NCBI GenBank assembly: GCA_902765735.1
Contig: CACXBB010000033.1
Coordinates: 1-52,968, forward strand
Source of the DNA: an uncultured Eubacteriales bacterium
Lineage (GTDB): Bacteria > Bacillota > Clostridia > Christensenellales > Aristaeellaceae
Direction of reading: 5' to 3'
Length of the DNA stretch: 52,968 bases
The notes below the pieces were generated by a model, which was given only the letters and a program-made list of their open reading frames with translations, had not been told where the DNA came from and ran no database searches. The translations under genes and the position numbers were made by a program. Positions within the stretch are counted from its first letter, which is position 1. Each line of letters starts with the position of its first letter. This document shows positions 33,783 through 41,916 of this stretch, piece after piece.

Positions 33783-34853
33783 TCATCCGTAGATGAACTT
33801 GTGCAGCTTCTGCTTGTTGGCGTTGAAGTCCACCTTGATGGCCCAGATGCCCTCATAGGTGCCGGTCTGGTAGGTATTGTCGGCGGGCACGCGGAATTGG
33901 GGGATGTTGTCCATGTTCATCTGCAAACCGGCGGCGGCGATGGTCATGAGCTGGGTCATGTTCATGTTGGTCTCGACGCAGGAGAGCAGCTTCATGATGA
34001 CGGACACGATGGTGCCCGCGTTTTCCTGCTGCAAACGCTTGGCGATCTGGGTCAGCACGTAGCGCTGGCGCTCGGTGCGCTTGTAGTCGGAGTCGATCTT
34101 TCGGATGCGGGCGTAGGCGGTGGCCTGGTTGCCGTTCAGATGGACGTTTTCGCCGTACTCCTCCAGCTTCTCCATGCCGGACAGGGGCGACAGGTCGAAC
34201 AGGCCCTTGTTGAGCGCGTTCATCTCCTTCTCGGTGACGTCGAGATCCAGCCCGCCCAGCAGGTCGATGATCTCCGCCATGCTGGACAGGTTCACCAGCG
34301 CGTAGTATTGCAGGTTCAGGCCGAAGTGCTCGTTGATGGTGCGCATCACCAGCGCGGGGCCGCCGTAGATGCAGGCGGAATTCAGCTTGCCGGTCTTGGT
34401 GCGGCCGTCCATCGACACCCAGATGTCGCGCATGAAGGAGGTCAGCTTGGCCTGCTTGGTGGCCAGGTTGACGGACATCACGATCATGCTGTCCGTGCGG
34501 CCGTACTGGTTGGTGTACTTCACGTCGGTACCCAGCAGCAGTATGTTCACCCAGTTGTCCGGCAGGCCCTCGGTCACCGCGAAGTCGTCGATGGTGTACG
34601 CCTGGTCCACCACCACGTCCTGCTGCTCGGTGCCGGCCATCCAGTCCTCGTTGGGATTTTCGAGGGAGGCGCTGTCCTCCGCGGGCTGGAAGCCGTCGTC
34701 CTGCTGAGTATCGGCTGACGGCTGGGCTTCGCTTGCCTGCCGGAGGCTGCCCGGGTCGGGCATGGGGATGGTATTCTCCGAGAGCGCCCCCGCCACCGCG
34801 GCGAAAACCAGCATCAATACCGTCAATAGCGCGATTGTCTTTTTGCCGTTCAC
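33783..34853 (-). CDS. LytR-CpsA-Psr (LCP) family protein
   Basis: 356 residues from GTG 34853 (GGAGG 9 nt upstream). N-terminal signal anchor (IALLTVLMLVFAAVAGAL), an acidic linker of about 80 residues, then the LCP domain: NILLLGTDVKYTNQYGRTDS, MIVMSVNL, SFMRDIWVSMDG, and the late RKIDSDYKRTERQRYVLTQI block with the Arg residues that hold the lipid pyrophosphate. LCP enzymes transfer teichoic acid or polysaccharide from undecaprenyl phosphate to peptidoglycan. Here it acts at the outer face. Its own promoter is at 34887-34915. Confidence 0.94.
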   Translation of the reverse strand: MNGKKTIALLTVLMLVFAAVAGALSENTIPMPDPGSLRQASEAQPSADTQQDDGFQPAEDSASLENPNEDWMAGTEQQDVVVDQAYTIDDFAVTEGLPDNWVNILLLGTDVKYTNQYGRTDSMIVMSVNLATKQAKLTSFMRDIWVSMDGRTKTGKLNSACIYGGPALVMRTINEHFGLNLQYYALVNLSSMAEIIDLLGGLDLDVTEKEMNALNKGLFDLSPLSGMEKLEEYGENVHLNGNQATAYARIRKIDSDYKRTERQRYVLTQIAKRLQQENAGTIVSVIMKLLSCVETNMNMTQLMTIAAAGLQMNMDNIPQFRVPADNTYQTGTYEGIWAIKVDFNANKQKLHKFIYG

Positions 34854-34886
34854 AGGTCTTTTCCTCCGAAGTATTTCGTTGCTAAC

Positions 34887-34915
34887 ATTATATCAGCCCC
34901 CTTTGTAAAAATCAA
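34887..34915 (-). promoter_or_regulatory. Promoter for the LCP gene
   Basis: On the minus strand TTGATT (34910-34915), 17-bp spacer, TATAAT (34887-34892), 34 bp before the GTG start. Confidence 0.65.
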
Positions 34916-34977
34916 TCCGTGCGCACAATTCAACCAAACTTGTCACCATTTCATCGCATTCCTGTCGAATTTTCATA

Positions 34978-35013
34978 AAAAACAGACCCACCGTGAATAC
35001 GATGGGCCTGTGG
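34978..35013 (-). terminator. Intrinsic terminator of the helical repeat protein gene
   Basis: Minus-strand hairpin CAGGCCCA ... TGGGTCTG (8 bp with one G-T pair) followed by TTTTTT, 12 bp after the stop at 35025. Confidence 0.8.
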
Positions 35014-35024
35014 CTGCGAGGGGA

Positions 35025-35516
35025 TCACTCCTCCTCGTATTCCTCCTCGGCGGGCTCCTCGACCGCGGGCGCCTCGGCAACGGGGGCCTCCGGCGCGGGC
35101 GCCTCGGCCGCGGGGGCGTTCTGCCGGTTCATGAAGTCATGGATGGGATCGGTGCCCTTGGCGGCGGCCCTGATCTGGTCGAACTGGGCGGTGACCTCCT
35201 CCTTGATGACGTCCATGGCGTCCTTCTCCCGCTCGGTGGGCGTGAGCGCCTGCTTGAGGTTCTTGGCGGCCTCGGCCAGCTTGTCGTCCACCTGGGTCTT
35301 GTCCAGCGCGGCCTGGGCCTTGTCCTTCAAACCCTTGGCGGCCTCGACGATTTTCTCATCGATGTCGGTCTTGTCCAGCGCGGCCTGGGCCTTGTCCTTC
35401 AAATCCTTGGCGGCCTCGACGATCTTCTCGTCGATGTCGGTCTTGTCCAGCACGCTCTTGGCGCTCTCCTGTATCTTCGATACCGCCTTGTTGACCTCAT
35501 CCAGCAATCCAGCCAT
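35025..35516 (-). CDS. Helical protein with 24-residue tandem repeats and acidic tail
   Basis: 163 residues, no signal peptide or membrane segment. Residues about 20-92 hold three repeats of a 24-residue unit of the form LDKTDIDEKIVEAAK-xLKDKAQAA, encoded by 72-bp DNA repeats; the first two are nearly identical. The repeats favour amphipathic helix and coiled coil, like late-embryogenesis or CsbD-type stress proteins. A Pro/Ala/Glu-rich tail ends in EEEYEEE. The function is unknown. AGGAGG lies 9 nt before ATG, and the gene is divergent from hemC with separate promoters. Confidence 0.72.
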   Translation of the reverse strand: MAGLLDEVNKAVSKIQESAKSVLDKTDIDEKIVEAAKDLKDKAQAALDKTDIDEKIVEAAKGLKDKAQAALDKTQVDDKLAEAAKNLKQALTPTEREKDAMDVIKEEVTAQFDQIRAAAKGTDPIHDFMNRQNAPAAEAPAPEAPVAEAPAVEEPAEEEYEEE

Positions 35517-35548
35517 ATTCGGTAACCTCCTGTCGATGTTTTGAGGGT

Positions 35549-35577
35549 ATTATACCAGATTTAACACGCCAATGCAA
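35549..35577 (-). promoter_or_regulatory. Promoter for the helical repeat protein
   Basis: On the minus strand TTGCAT (35572-35577), 17-bp spacer, TATAAT (35549-35554). Confidence 0.65.
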
Positions 35578-35591
35578 CCTCAAATGCTTCC

Positions 35592-35620
35592 TTGACTTTC
35601 CCGCGGAATGCGGTTACAAT
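35592..35620 (+). promoter_or_regulatory. Promoter for the hemC-led tetrapyrrole operon
   Basis: TTGACT (35592-35597), 17-bp spacer, TACAAT (35615-35620). It is placed back to back with the minus-strand promoter at 35549-35577. The hemC ATG follows at 35664. Confidence 0.65.
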
Positions 35621-35663
35621 TATGGTAGAAAGTTGACAATACGGGGCGAAGGAGCCGAGGCAC

Positions 35664-36566
35664 ATGAAGAAAATTGTGGTTGGCAGTCGGGAGAGCCGCC
35701 TGGCGATGATCCAGAGCATGACGCTGGTGAACCATCTGCGCTCGGCGCATCCCGAGATGCGGGTCGAGCTCGTGACCATGAAGACCACCGGGGACGTGAT
35801 ACTGGACCGGACGCTCGACAAGGTGGGCGGCAAGGGGCTTTTCGTGAAGGAGCTGGACGCGGCGCTGCTGGATCGTCGCATCGACCTGGCGGTGCACTGT
35901 GTCAAGGACATGCCCATGGCACTGGCCGAGGGCACCGCGGCGCTGTGCTACTCCCGGCGGGAGGACCCCCGGGACGCGCTGGTGCTGCCGGAGGGCGTGA
36001 AGGCGCTTAAAAAGGCCCCGGTGCTGGGCACCTCCAGTCTGCGGCGCGCCCTGCAGCTCAAGAAGCTGTTTCCGGACTGCGAGATCAAAACGGTGCGCGG
36101 CAACGTGCTCACGCGGCTTAAGAAGCTGGACGCCGGGCAGTTCGACGCGCTGGTGCTGGCCGCGGCGGGGCTCAAGCGGCTGGGCCTGGAGGGGCGCATC
36201 ACCCGCCTGTTCGAGCCGGACGAGATCATCCCCGCGGCGGGCCAGGGCATCCTCGCGGTGCAGGGCCGCGCCGGGGACGACTGCCCGGAGCTGAGCGGCT
36301 ACGCGGACCGGGACGCCATGCTGTGCGCGCTGTGCGAGCGGGCCTTCGTGCGGACGCTGGACGGCGGCTGCACCTCGCCGGTGTGCGCTCACGCCCGGGT
36401 GCAGGGCGACGCCATCAGCGTGCGGGCGCTGTACTGGAGCCCGGACACCGGGTGGGACCCTAAAACCGGGGAAATTCGCATCGGCACGGACCGCGGCGCG
36501 GCGGCGGACGCCGAGGCCATCGGCATCCGGCTGGCGAACCGCCTGCGCGGGGAGGTGGCCCCATGA
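35664..36566 (+). CDS. hemC: Hydroxymethylbilane synthase (porphobilinogen deaminase)
   Basis: 300 residues with all main HemC blocks: VGSRESRLAMIQ, GGKGLFVKELDAALLDRRIDLAVHCVKDMP, LGTSSLRRALQL, VRGNVLTRLKKLD, LAAAGLKRLG and DGGCTSPV, whose Cys carries the dipyrromethane cofactor. It joins four porphobilinogens into hydroxymethylbilane, the start of the tetrapyrrole branch. AAGGAG lies 9 nt before ATG. The gene overlaps cobA-hemD by ATGA. The first hem genes (hemA, hemL, hemB) are not in the window. Confidence 0.96.
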   Translation: MKKIVVGSRESRLAMIQSMTLVNHLRSAHPEMRVELVTMKTTGDVILDRTLDKVGGKGLFVKELDAALLDRRIDLAVHCVKDMPMALAEGTAALCYSRREDPRDALVLPEGVKALKKAPVLGTSSLRRALQLKKLFPDCEIKTVRGNVLTRLKKLDAGQFDALVLAAAGLKRLGLEGRITRLFEPDEIIPAAGQGILAVQGRAGDDCPELSGYADRDAMLCALCERAFVRTLDGGCTSPVCAHARVQGDAISVRALYWSPDTGWDPKTGEIRIGTDRGAAADAEAIGIRLANRLRGEVAP

Positions 36567-38059
36567 CCGGGAAGGTCTGGCTGGTGGGCGCGGGTCCCGG
36601 GGACCCGGGGCTTCTGACCCTCAGGGCCCGCCGGGCGCTCGAGCAGGCCGACGTGGTGGTCTACGACGCGCTGGTGGGCCCGGGGGTGCTGGGCATGATC
36701 CCGGACACCGCCCGGCTGATCTTCGCCGGGAAGCGCTCCAGCCATCACTACATGAAGCAGTCCGACACCAACCGGGTGCTGCTGGAGGAGGCCCTCGCGG
36801 GCAACAGCGTGGTGCGGCTGAAGGGGGGCGACCCCTTCCTGTTCGGCCGGGGCGGCGAGGAGCTGGAGCTTCTGTGTCAGCACGGCGTGCCCTTTGAGGT
36901 GGTGCCAGGGGTGACCAGCGCCTTCGCGGTGCCGGCGTACTGCGGCATCCCCGTCACCCACCGGGACTGCTGCTCCAGCGTGCACGTGATCACCGGGCAC
37001 CGGCGGGAGGGGCAGGATTACGACATCGACTTCGACGCCCTGGTCAGAACCGGCGGCACGCTGGTGTTCCTGATGGGCGTGGCGGCGCTTCACGACATCG
37101 CGTCCGGCCTCATGCGCGCCGGCATGTCCCCCGACATGCCCGCCGCGGTGCTTGAAAAGGGCACCACCGCGCGGCAGCGCCGGATCTCCGCCACCATCTC
37201 CACGCTGGAGGACGCCTGTACCGCGGCGCAGGTGCAGACCCCGGCCATCATCGTGGTGGGCCGGGTGTGCGCGCTGGCGGAGGACTTTAAGTGGTTTGAA
37301 AGGAAGCCCCTGTCCGGCGTGCGGGCGGTCGTCACCCGGCCCCGGGAGCTGTCCTCCGGGCTGGCGGAGATGCTGCGCCGGGAGGGGGCCGAGGTGCTGG
37401 AGCTGCCCGCCATACGCACGGTGCCGATCCGGGATAAAGGCATCGACGACGCCGTCCGCCGCCTGGAGCAGGGCGGGTTCGACTGGCTTGTCTTCACCAG
37501 CCCCAGCGGCGTGCGGGTGTTCATGGACCGGCTGATCGAGTTAAGCGACCTGCGCGCGCTTTCGGGCGTCAGGCTGGCGGCCATCGGCGAGGGCAGTCGC
37601 AGGGCGCTTAAACAGTACGGCCTGCGCTCGGACTTCATGCCCACGGTGTACGACGGGGAGACCCTCGGGCGCGAGCTGCGGGACGTCTGCGCGCCGGGTT
37701 CGCGCATACTCATTCCACGCGCCGCCATCGGCAACCCCGAGCTCATCGAAGAGCTCAGGAAGGGCCCGGGCTTCGACGTCACCGACCTGCCCACCTACGA
37801 CACCGAGTACGCCCGGAGCCGCACCGTCGATGTGGCCGCCCTGCTCGACGCGGGGGAGATCGACTTCTGCGTGTTCACCAGCGCGTCCACCGTGCGGGGC
37901 TTCGCCGCGGGCGTGCCGGACGCCGATTTTACAAAGGTCAACGCCGTGTGCATCGGCCGCCAGACCGCCGAGGCCGCGCGGCAGTACGGCATGCGCGTGC
38001 GCGTAGCGGAGAAGGCGGCGCTGGAGGCGCTGGTTCAGTGCGTCAAAGACGCAATATAA
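36563..38059 (+). CDS. cobA-hemD: Fused uroporphyrinogen-III C-methyltransferase / uroporphyrinogen-III synthase
   Basis: 498 residues. The N-half (about 1-245) is a SUMT: VWLVGAGPGDPGLLTL, DALVGPG, GGDPFLFGRGGEE, VVPGVTSAFAVPAYCGIPVTHR and LMG. The C-half (about 250-498) is HemD: GVRAVVTRPRELSSGL, DWLVFTSPSGVRVF, LAAIGEGSRRAL, and DFCVFTSASTVRGF. Together it closes hydroxymethylbilane to uroporphyrinogen III and methylates it to precorrin-2 using SAM. The fusion is common in Clostridia. It is coupled to hemC by ATGA and sits 23 bp before cbiL. Confidence 0.96.
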   Translation: MTGKVWLVGAGPGDPGLLTLRARRALEQADVVVYDALVGPGVLGMIPDTARLIFAGKRSSHHYMKQSDTNRVLLEEALAGNSVVRLKGGDPFLFGRGGEELELLCQHGVPFEVVPGVTSAFAVPAYCGIPVTHRDCCSSVHVITGHRREGQDYDIDFDALVRTGGTLVFLMGVAALHDIASGLMRAGMSPDMPAAVLEKGTTARQRRISATISTLEDACTAAQVQTPAIIVVGRVCALAEDFKWFERKPLSGVRAVVTRPRELSSGLAEMLRREGAEVLELPAIRTVPIRDKGIDDAVRRLEQGGFDWLVFTSPSGVRVFMDRLIELSDLRALSGVRLAAIGEGSRRALKQYGLRSDFMPTVYDGETLGRELRDVCAPGSRILIPRAAIGNPELIEELRKGPGFDVTDLPTYDTEYARSRTVDVAALLDAGEIDFCVFTSASTVRGFAAGVPDADFTKVNAVCIGRQTAEAARQYGMRVRVAEKAALEALVQCVKDAI

Positions 38060-38082
38060 AACGACCGAAGGGAGTTATCAAA

Positions 38083-38772
38083 ATGCGTGGTATCGCTTAC
38101 GGCGTGGGCGTCGGTCCGGGGGACCCGGAGCTGATGACGCTGAAGGCCGTCAAACTGATCAGGGAAAACGACGTGATCGCGCTGCCGGGCCGGGAGCCGA
38201 AGGAGACGGTGGCGTACAAAATCGCCGTCGCGGTGGTGCCGGAGCTCGCGGACAAGGAGCTCGTGCCGGTGTACATGCCCATGGTGAAGGACCGGGCGCT
38301 GATCGATCTGGAGCACCGCAAGGCGGCGAAGCTGATCGAGGGCTATCTGGATCAGGGCAAGAACGTGGTGTACCTCACCCTGGGGGACTCCACCGTCTAC
38401 TGCACCTTCTCCTACATCCAGCACCATCTGGAGGCCGACGGCTACGCAAGCGCGCTGGTGCCGGGCATCACATCGTTCTGCGCGGCGGCGTCGCGGCTGA
38501 ACGTGCCCCTTTGCGAGTGGGACGAGCAGCTGCACATCGTGCCCGCGGTGCACCGCCTGGACAAGGTGCTCGACGAGCCCGGCAACTACGTGCTGATGAA
38601 GTCCGCCAGCCAGATGGCCGCCGTGAAGCGCATGCTCAGTGACAGCGGCCGGGACGTGATGATGGTGGAGAACTGCTCCATGCCGGACGAGAAGGTCTAC
38701 CGCAGCGTGGACGAGATCCCCGACGACGCCGGGTATTTCTCGCTGATCATCGCCAAGGAAAAGCATGATTGA
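38083..38772 (+). CDS. cbiL: Precorrin-2 / cobalt-factor II C20-methyltransferase
   Basis: 229 residues from ATG 38083 (GAAGGGAG site). It is a tetrapyrrole methylase: GIAYGVGVGPGDPELMTLKAVK, VIALPG, LTLGDSTVYCTF and VPGITSFCAAASRLNVPL. The order GDSTVY...TFSY and LPG are typical of CobI/CbiL. With an anaerobic CbiK-type chelatase elsewhere in the window, the cobalt-sirohydrochlorin substrate is more likely than precorrin-2. No further cbi genes follow. It overlaps the ABC ATPase gene by 8 bp. Confidence 0.93.
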   Translation: MRGIAYGVGVGPGDPELMTLKAVKLIRENDVIALPGREPKETVAYKIAVAVVPELADKELVPVYMPMVKDRALIDLEHRKAAKLIEGYLDQGKNVVYLTLGDSTVYCTFSYIQHHLEADGYASALVPGITSFCAAASRLNVPLCEWDEQLHIVPAVHRLDKVLDEPGNYVLMKSASQMAAVKRMLSDSGRDVMMVENCSMPDEKVYRSVDEIPDDAGYFSLIIAKEKHD

Positions 38773-39598
38773 GCTTGTGAACCTCACCAAGCGCTTCGGC
38801 GACTTCACCGCCGTGGACCACCTGAGCCTGACCATCGAGACCGGGGAGTTCTTCGGCCTGCTGGGGCCCAACGGCGCGGGCAAGACCACCACCATCTCCA
38901 TGATGTCCACGGTGCTTCTGCCCTCCGAGGGGGAGATCCGGGTGGACGGCGCGCGGCTGGACCGCCGGGCCTCGGCCCAGAAGCGCAAGCTGGCCGTGAT
39001 CACCCAGGAGTACTCCATGCGCCAGGACATGAACATGGACGAGGTCATGGAGTACCAGGGGCGGCTTTACTACCTGCCGAAGAAGGTCATCCGCGAAAAG
39101 ACGGAGGCGCTGCTCAGCTTCGCGGGGCTCATCGACTACCGCCGCCGCACGGTCAGGCACCTGTCCGGCGGCATGAAGCGCAAGCTGATGATCTGCCGGG
39201 CGCTGATGATCGAGCCGGAGATACTGCTGCTGGACGAGCCCACCGCCGGCATGGACGCGCTGTCCCGGCGGCAGATGTGGAACCTGCTCAGGCGGGTCAA
39301 TTCCGACAAAATGACCATCGTGCTGACCACCCACTACATCGAGGAGGCCCAGGCCCTCTGCAACCGCGTGGCGCTGATCAACCGGGGACGGCTTCAAAAG
39401 CTGGACACCCCCGCCGCGCTGATCAACGAGCTGGGCCCGTTTGCCGTAGACGAGACCGCCGACGAGACGTTGAAGAGCCGCTATTTCCACGACCGGGACG
39501 CCGCCATCGCCCACCTCTCGAAGGCCGGGGACGGCGCGGCGCTGCGGGCCACCACCCTGGAGGACGTGTTCGTGGACTGCGCCGGGAGGAAGCTGTAA
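38765..39598 (+). CDS. ABC-2-type exporter ATPase in the tetrapyrrole cluster
   Basis: 277 residues: Walker A GPNGAGKTT (about 34-42), Q-loop TQEY, signature LSGGMKRK, Walker B ILLLDEPTAGMD and H-loop TTHY, with a C-terminal helical tail ending TTLEDVFVD. This is the CcmA/DrrA class of drug, lipid or polysaccharide exporters. It overlaps cbiL by 8 bp and its TAA overlaps the permease ATG (TAATG), so it is translated with both. Its place inside a haem/corrin operon suggests export of a tetrapyrrole or a related metabolite; the substrate is inferred only from the neighbours. Confidence 0.93.
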   Translation: MIELVNLTKRFGDFTAVDHLSLTIETGEFFGLLGPNGAGKTTTISMMSTVLLPSEGEIRVDGARLDRRASAQKRKLAVITQEYSMRQDMNMDEVMEYQGRLYYLPKKVIREKTEALLSFAGLIDYRRRTVRHLSGGMKRKLMICRALMIEPEILLLDEPTAGMDALSRRQMWNLLRRVNSDKMTIVLTTHYIEEAQALCNRVALINRGRLQKLDTPAALINELGPFAVDETADETLKSRYFHDRDAAIAHLSKAGDGAALRATTLEDVFVDCAGRKL

Positions 39599-40329
39599 TG
39601 GGCATCATCACCGTACTGTGGGAAAAGTGGGTGGAGTTCCGCCGGGACTTCTACAAGATCACCGTGGCGGCCATGATCTCCCCGCTGATGTACCTCATCA
39701 TATTCGGCATGGGCATACAGACCACCTCCCACGGGGAGCCCTACCTGCACTTTCTGATCCCCGGCATCGTGGCGATGGCCACCATGACCGGCTCCTTCTC
39801 GGCCATCGCCCAGAACATGAGCGTGCAGCGGCTGTACGAAAAGGCGCTGGACCAGATCATGGTCTCGCCCACGCCGCTGTGGCAGTTCATACTGGGCCAG
39901 GTGATCGGGGGCAGCCTGCGGGGGATGTACGCGGGCGGGGTGATACTGCTTCTGACCCTGCCCATCCGCACGGACCTGATCTTCAACGGCATGTCGCTTT
40001 TGATCATGTTTCTGAACGGCACCGTGTTTTCGACCATCGCGCTGGTGCTGTCGTTCCTGGCCAAGAGCTACACCGACGCGCCCCGCTACACCTCCTACAT
40101 CATCATGCCCATGTCCTTTCTGTGCAACACCTTCTTCTCCACCGACCAGATGCCCGCGGGCTTTCGGCAGGTGATTGCGCTGCTGCCGCTTTCGCAGGCC
40201 AGCGCCATGATCCGCGCCGTGGCCAACGGCAACCCGCCGGGCGGGTTCGGCTTCATCGTGCTGTGCGCCTACCTGATCATCTTCGGCGCGGTGTCGGTCA
40301 TATTCATTTATAAGAAGAAAAACCTGTGA
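39598..40329 (+). CDS. ABC-2-type permease in the tetrapyrrole cluster
   Basis: 243 residues from ATG 39598 (overlapping the ATPase stop). Six hydrophobic segments with the ABC-2 features: an N-terminal amphipathic helix (LWEKWVEFRRDFYK), FLIPGIVAMATMTGSF, EKALDQIMVSPTPLWQFILG (the coupling loop) and RQVIALLPLSQASAMIRA before the last helices. It forms the membrane part of the exporter with the upstream ATPase. Confidence 0.92.
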   Translation: MGIITVLWEKWVEFRRDFYKITVAAMISPLMYLIIFGMGIQTTSHGEPYLHFLIPGIVAMATMTGSFSAIAQNMSVQRLYEKALDQIMVSPTPLWQFILGQVIGGSLRGMYAGGVILLLTLPIRTDLIFNGMSLLIMFLNGTVFSTIALVLSFLAKSYTDAPRYTSYIIMPMSFLCNTFFSTDQMPAGFRQVIALLPLSQASAMIRAVANGNPPGGFGFIVLCAYLIIFGAVSVIFIYKKKNL

Positions 40330-40341
40330 GGAGGCGGCCCC

Positions 40342-41355
40342 GTGAAGCGAATCATCTGCCTGATGGCCTGCCTCCTGCTGCTCCTGCTGCCCGCGGCGGG
40401 GGCGGTGACCGTGCTGACCCCGTCCGACGACATGCCCGCGCGGCTTGAGACAGCCCGGGAGACCATGGACGGCATGCGGGTCGGGCGCTACGGCATGACG
40501 CCCGTCACCGACGTGCCCGACGGCACCTATGCCGTCCGGGTGGAGTCCTCCTCGCCCTACTTCAGGGTCGTCGAGGCGACGCTGACGGTTCAGGGCGGGG
40601 CGATGTCCGCCGACATCGTGATCGGCAGTACAAGCTACGACCGCGTGCGGGTGGGGGAGGAGATCCCCGGGGAGGTCCGGGACGGCCGCACGACGTTCCG
40701 CATCCCCGTGCCCGGGCTGAACGTGGCCTTCGACTGCGCCGCCCACAGCGTCAAGCGCGATCAGTGGTACGACCGGCAGCTGCTCGTCGACGCCGCCTCG
40801 CTGCCCGAGGGCACGCTGCCCTACGCCCTGCCGGACTACGCGCTGGTCGAAAAGGCGCTGGACGCCTTCCTCCCCGAGAAGGAGCCGGAAACGGTCGAAG
40901 CGGAGGCCGTCGAGCCGGTGGCGGTCAGCTGGCCCGACGGGGACTACGCCATCGAGGTCACCCTCACCGGCGGCAGCGGGCGGGCGTCGGTCAGCTCCCC
41001 CACGCGGATGATCGTGCGGGAGGGCCGGGCTTACGCGCGGCTTCTGTGGTCCAGCGCCTACTATGACTACATGCTGCTGGGCGGGGTCCGCTACGACAAC
41101 CTGGCCGACGACGGGGGCAATTCCACGTTTGAGATCCCCATCCCCATGATGGATCAGCCGGTGGAGGTCGTCGCCGACACCACCGCCATGGGCGAGCCGG
41201 TGGAGATACGCTATCAGCTCACGTTCTACGCCGAGTCGGTGGGCGACGTGCGGCAGGTGCCCCAGGAGGCCGCGAAGTCGGTATTGATGATCTCGCTGGT
41301 CATCATCGTGCTGGGCGGGGTGCTGAACTACTTTATCAAGAGGGGGCGGCGGTGA
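40342..41355 (+). CDS. Membrane-anchored protein with two extracytoplasmic beta domains (NEAT-like, tentative)
   Basis: 337 residues from GTG 40342 (GAGGAGG site). Signal peptide, then two related beta domains: DGTYAVRVESSSPYFRV ... FRIPVPGLNVAFD ... QWYDRQLLVD (about 60-160) and DGDYAIEVTLTGGSGRA ... WSSAYYDYMLLGG ... FEIPIPMMDQPVEV (about 200-300). A C-terminal helix (SVLMISLVIIVLGGVLNYF) with a basic stop anchors it. The first domain matches the exported protein beside cbiK (25129). Domains of this kind accompany haem/iron ABC importers in Clostridia; here they may hold a tetrapyrrole at the surface (inference). Confidence 0.75.
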   Translation: MKRIICLMACLLLLLLPAAGAVTVLTPSDDMPARLETARETMDGMRVGRYGMTPVTDVPDGTYAVRVESSSPYFRVVEATLTVQGGAMSADIVIGSTSYDRVRVGEEIPGEVRDGRTTFRIPVPGLNVAFDCAAHSVKRDQWYDRQLLVDAASLPEGTLPYALPDYALVEKALDAFLPEKEPETVEAEAVEPVAVSWPDGDYAIEVTLTGGSGRASVSSPTRMIVREGRAYARLLWSSAYYDYMLLGGVRYDNLADDGGNSTFEIPIPMMDQPVEVVADTTAMGEPVEIRYQLTFYAESVGDVRQVPQEAAKSVLMISLVIIVLGGVLNYFIKRGRR

Positions 41356-41358
41356 GCC

Positions 41359-41808
41359 GTGAAGCCGTATTTTCCGATGTTCGTGGACCTGTCCCACAGG
41401 CGCGCGCTGGTGGTGGGGGCGGGCAAAATCGCCGCGCGGCGGGTCAAAACCCTCGCCGTATTCTGCAGCGATATCACCGTGGTGGCCCCTGAGATCTGCC
41501 CCGAAATTGAAGAAACCGGCGTGACCCTCGTCCGCCGAGCCTACCTGCCCGCCGACCTGGAGGGCGCGGACCTGGTGCTGGCCGCCACCGACGATCACGC
41601 GCTCAACGCCGATATCGCCGCGGCCTGCCGGGCGCGGGGCGTGCCGGTCAACGTCTCAAGCGACCAGAACCTGTGCGATTTCTTCTTCCCCGGCGTGGCT
41701 GTCAGCGGGGCCGTGGTGGCGGGGGTCACCGCCAGCGGCACGGACCACGCCCTGGCGCGGCGGGCGACGGAGGTTGTGCGGGAGGCGCTGGGGCGCGTCG
41801 GGGAATAG
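41359..41808 (+). CDS. Short precorrin-2 dehydrogenase-like protein (NAD domain only)
   Basis: 149 residues from GTG 41359, directly after the stop at 41355. It has the SirC/CysG-N features YFPMFVDLSHRRALVVGAGKIAARRVKTL (glycine motif GAGKIAARR), VVAPE, LVLAATDDHALN, VNVSSDQNLCDFFFPGV and A-V-V-A-GVTASGTDHALA. Met8/SirC proteins are usually 200 or more residues with a C-terminal helical domain, which is missing here, so only the NAD-binding half remains. It should oxidise precorrin-2 to sirohydrochlorin. Truncated forms of this length are common in Clostridia; activity is probable. Confidence 0.85.
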   Translation: MKPYFPMFVDLSHRRALVVGAGKIAARRVKTLAVFCSDITVVAPEICPEIEETGVTLVRRAYLPADLEGADLVLAATDDHALNADIAAACRARGVPVNVSSDQNLCDFFFPGVAVSGAVVAGVTASGTDHALARRATEVVREALGRVGE

Positions 41809-41893
41809 GGAACAGGAATAGCCGCTCTAACGAGCCTTCCCCTTTAGGGGAAGGTGGCATTTGCGAAGCAAATGACGGAAGAGGTCGTCCCCC
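41809..41893. repeat. Microsatellite and family-A hairpin before feoAB
   Basis: GGGAACAGGAATAGCCGCT (41808-41826, also at 10834-10853) is followed by CCTTCCCCTTTAGGGGAAGG (41835-41854), GCATTTGCGAAGCAAATG and GGAAGAGGTCGTCCCCC. The same end GAGGTCGTCCCCC closes the arrays at 5444, 16980 and 32253. Confidence 0.85.
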
Positions 41894-41916
41894 GTTTCCT
41901 CACGACAAATCCCCCC

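Noticed and set aside
36563-38059. Two separate genes (cobA and hemD)
   Set aside because: The frame is continuous with no stop or internal ribosome site between the two domains; it is a fusion.
40342-41355. Classical haem-binding NEAT protein
   Set aside because: The YxxxY haem ligand motif could not be seen in either domain, so only a NEAT-like fold is suggested.
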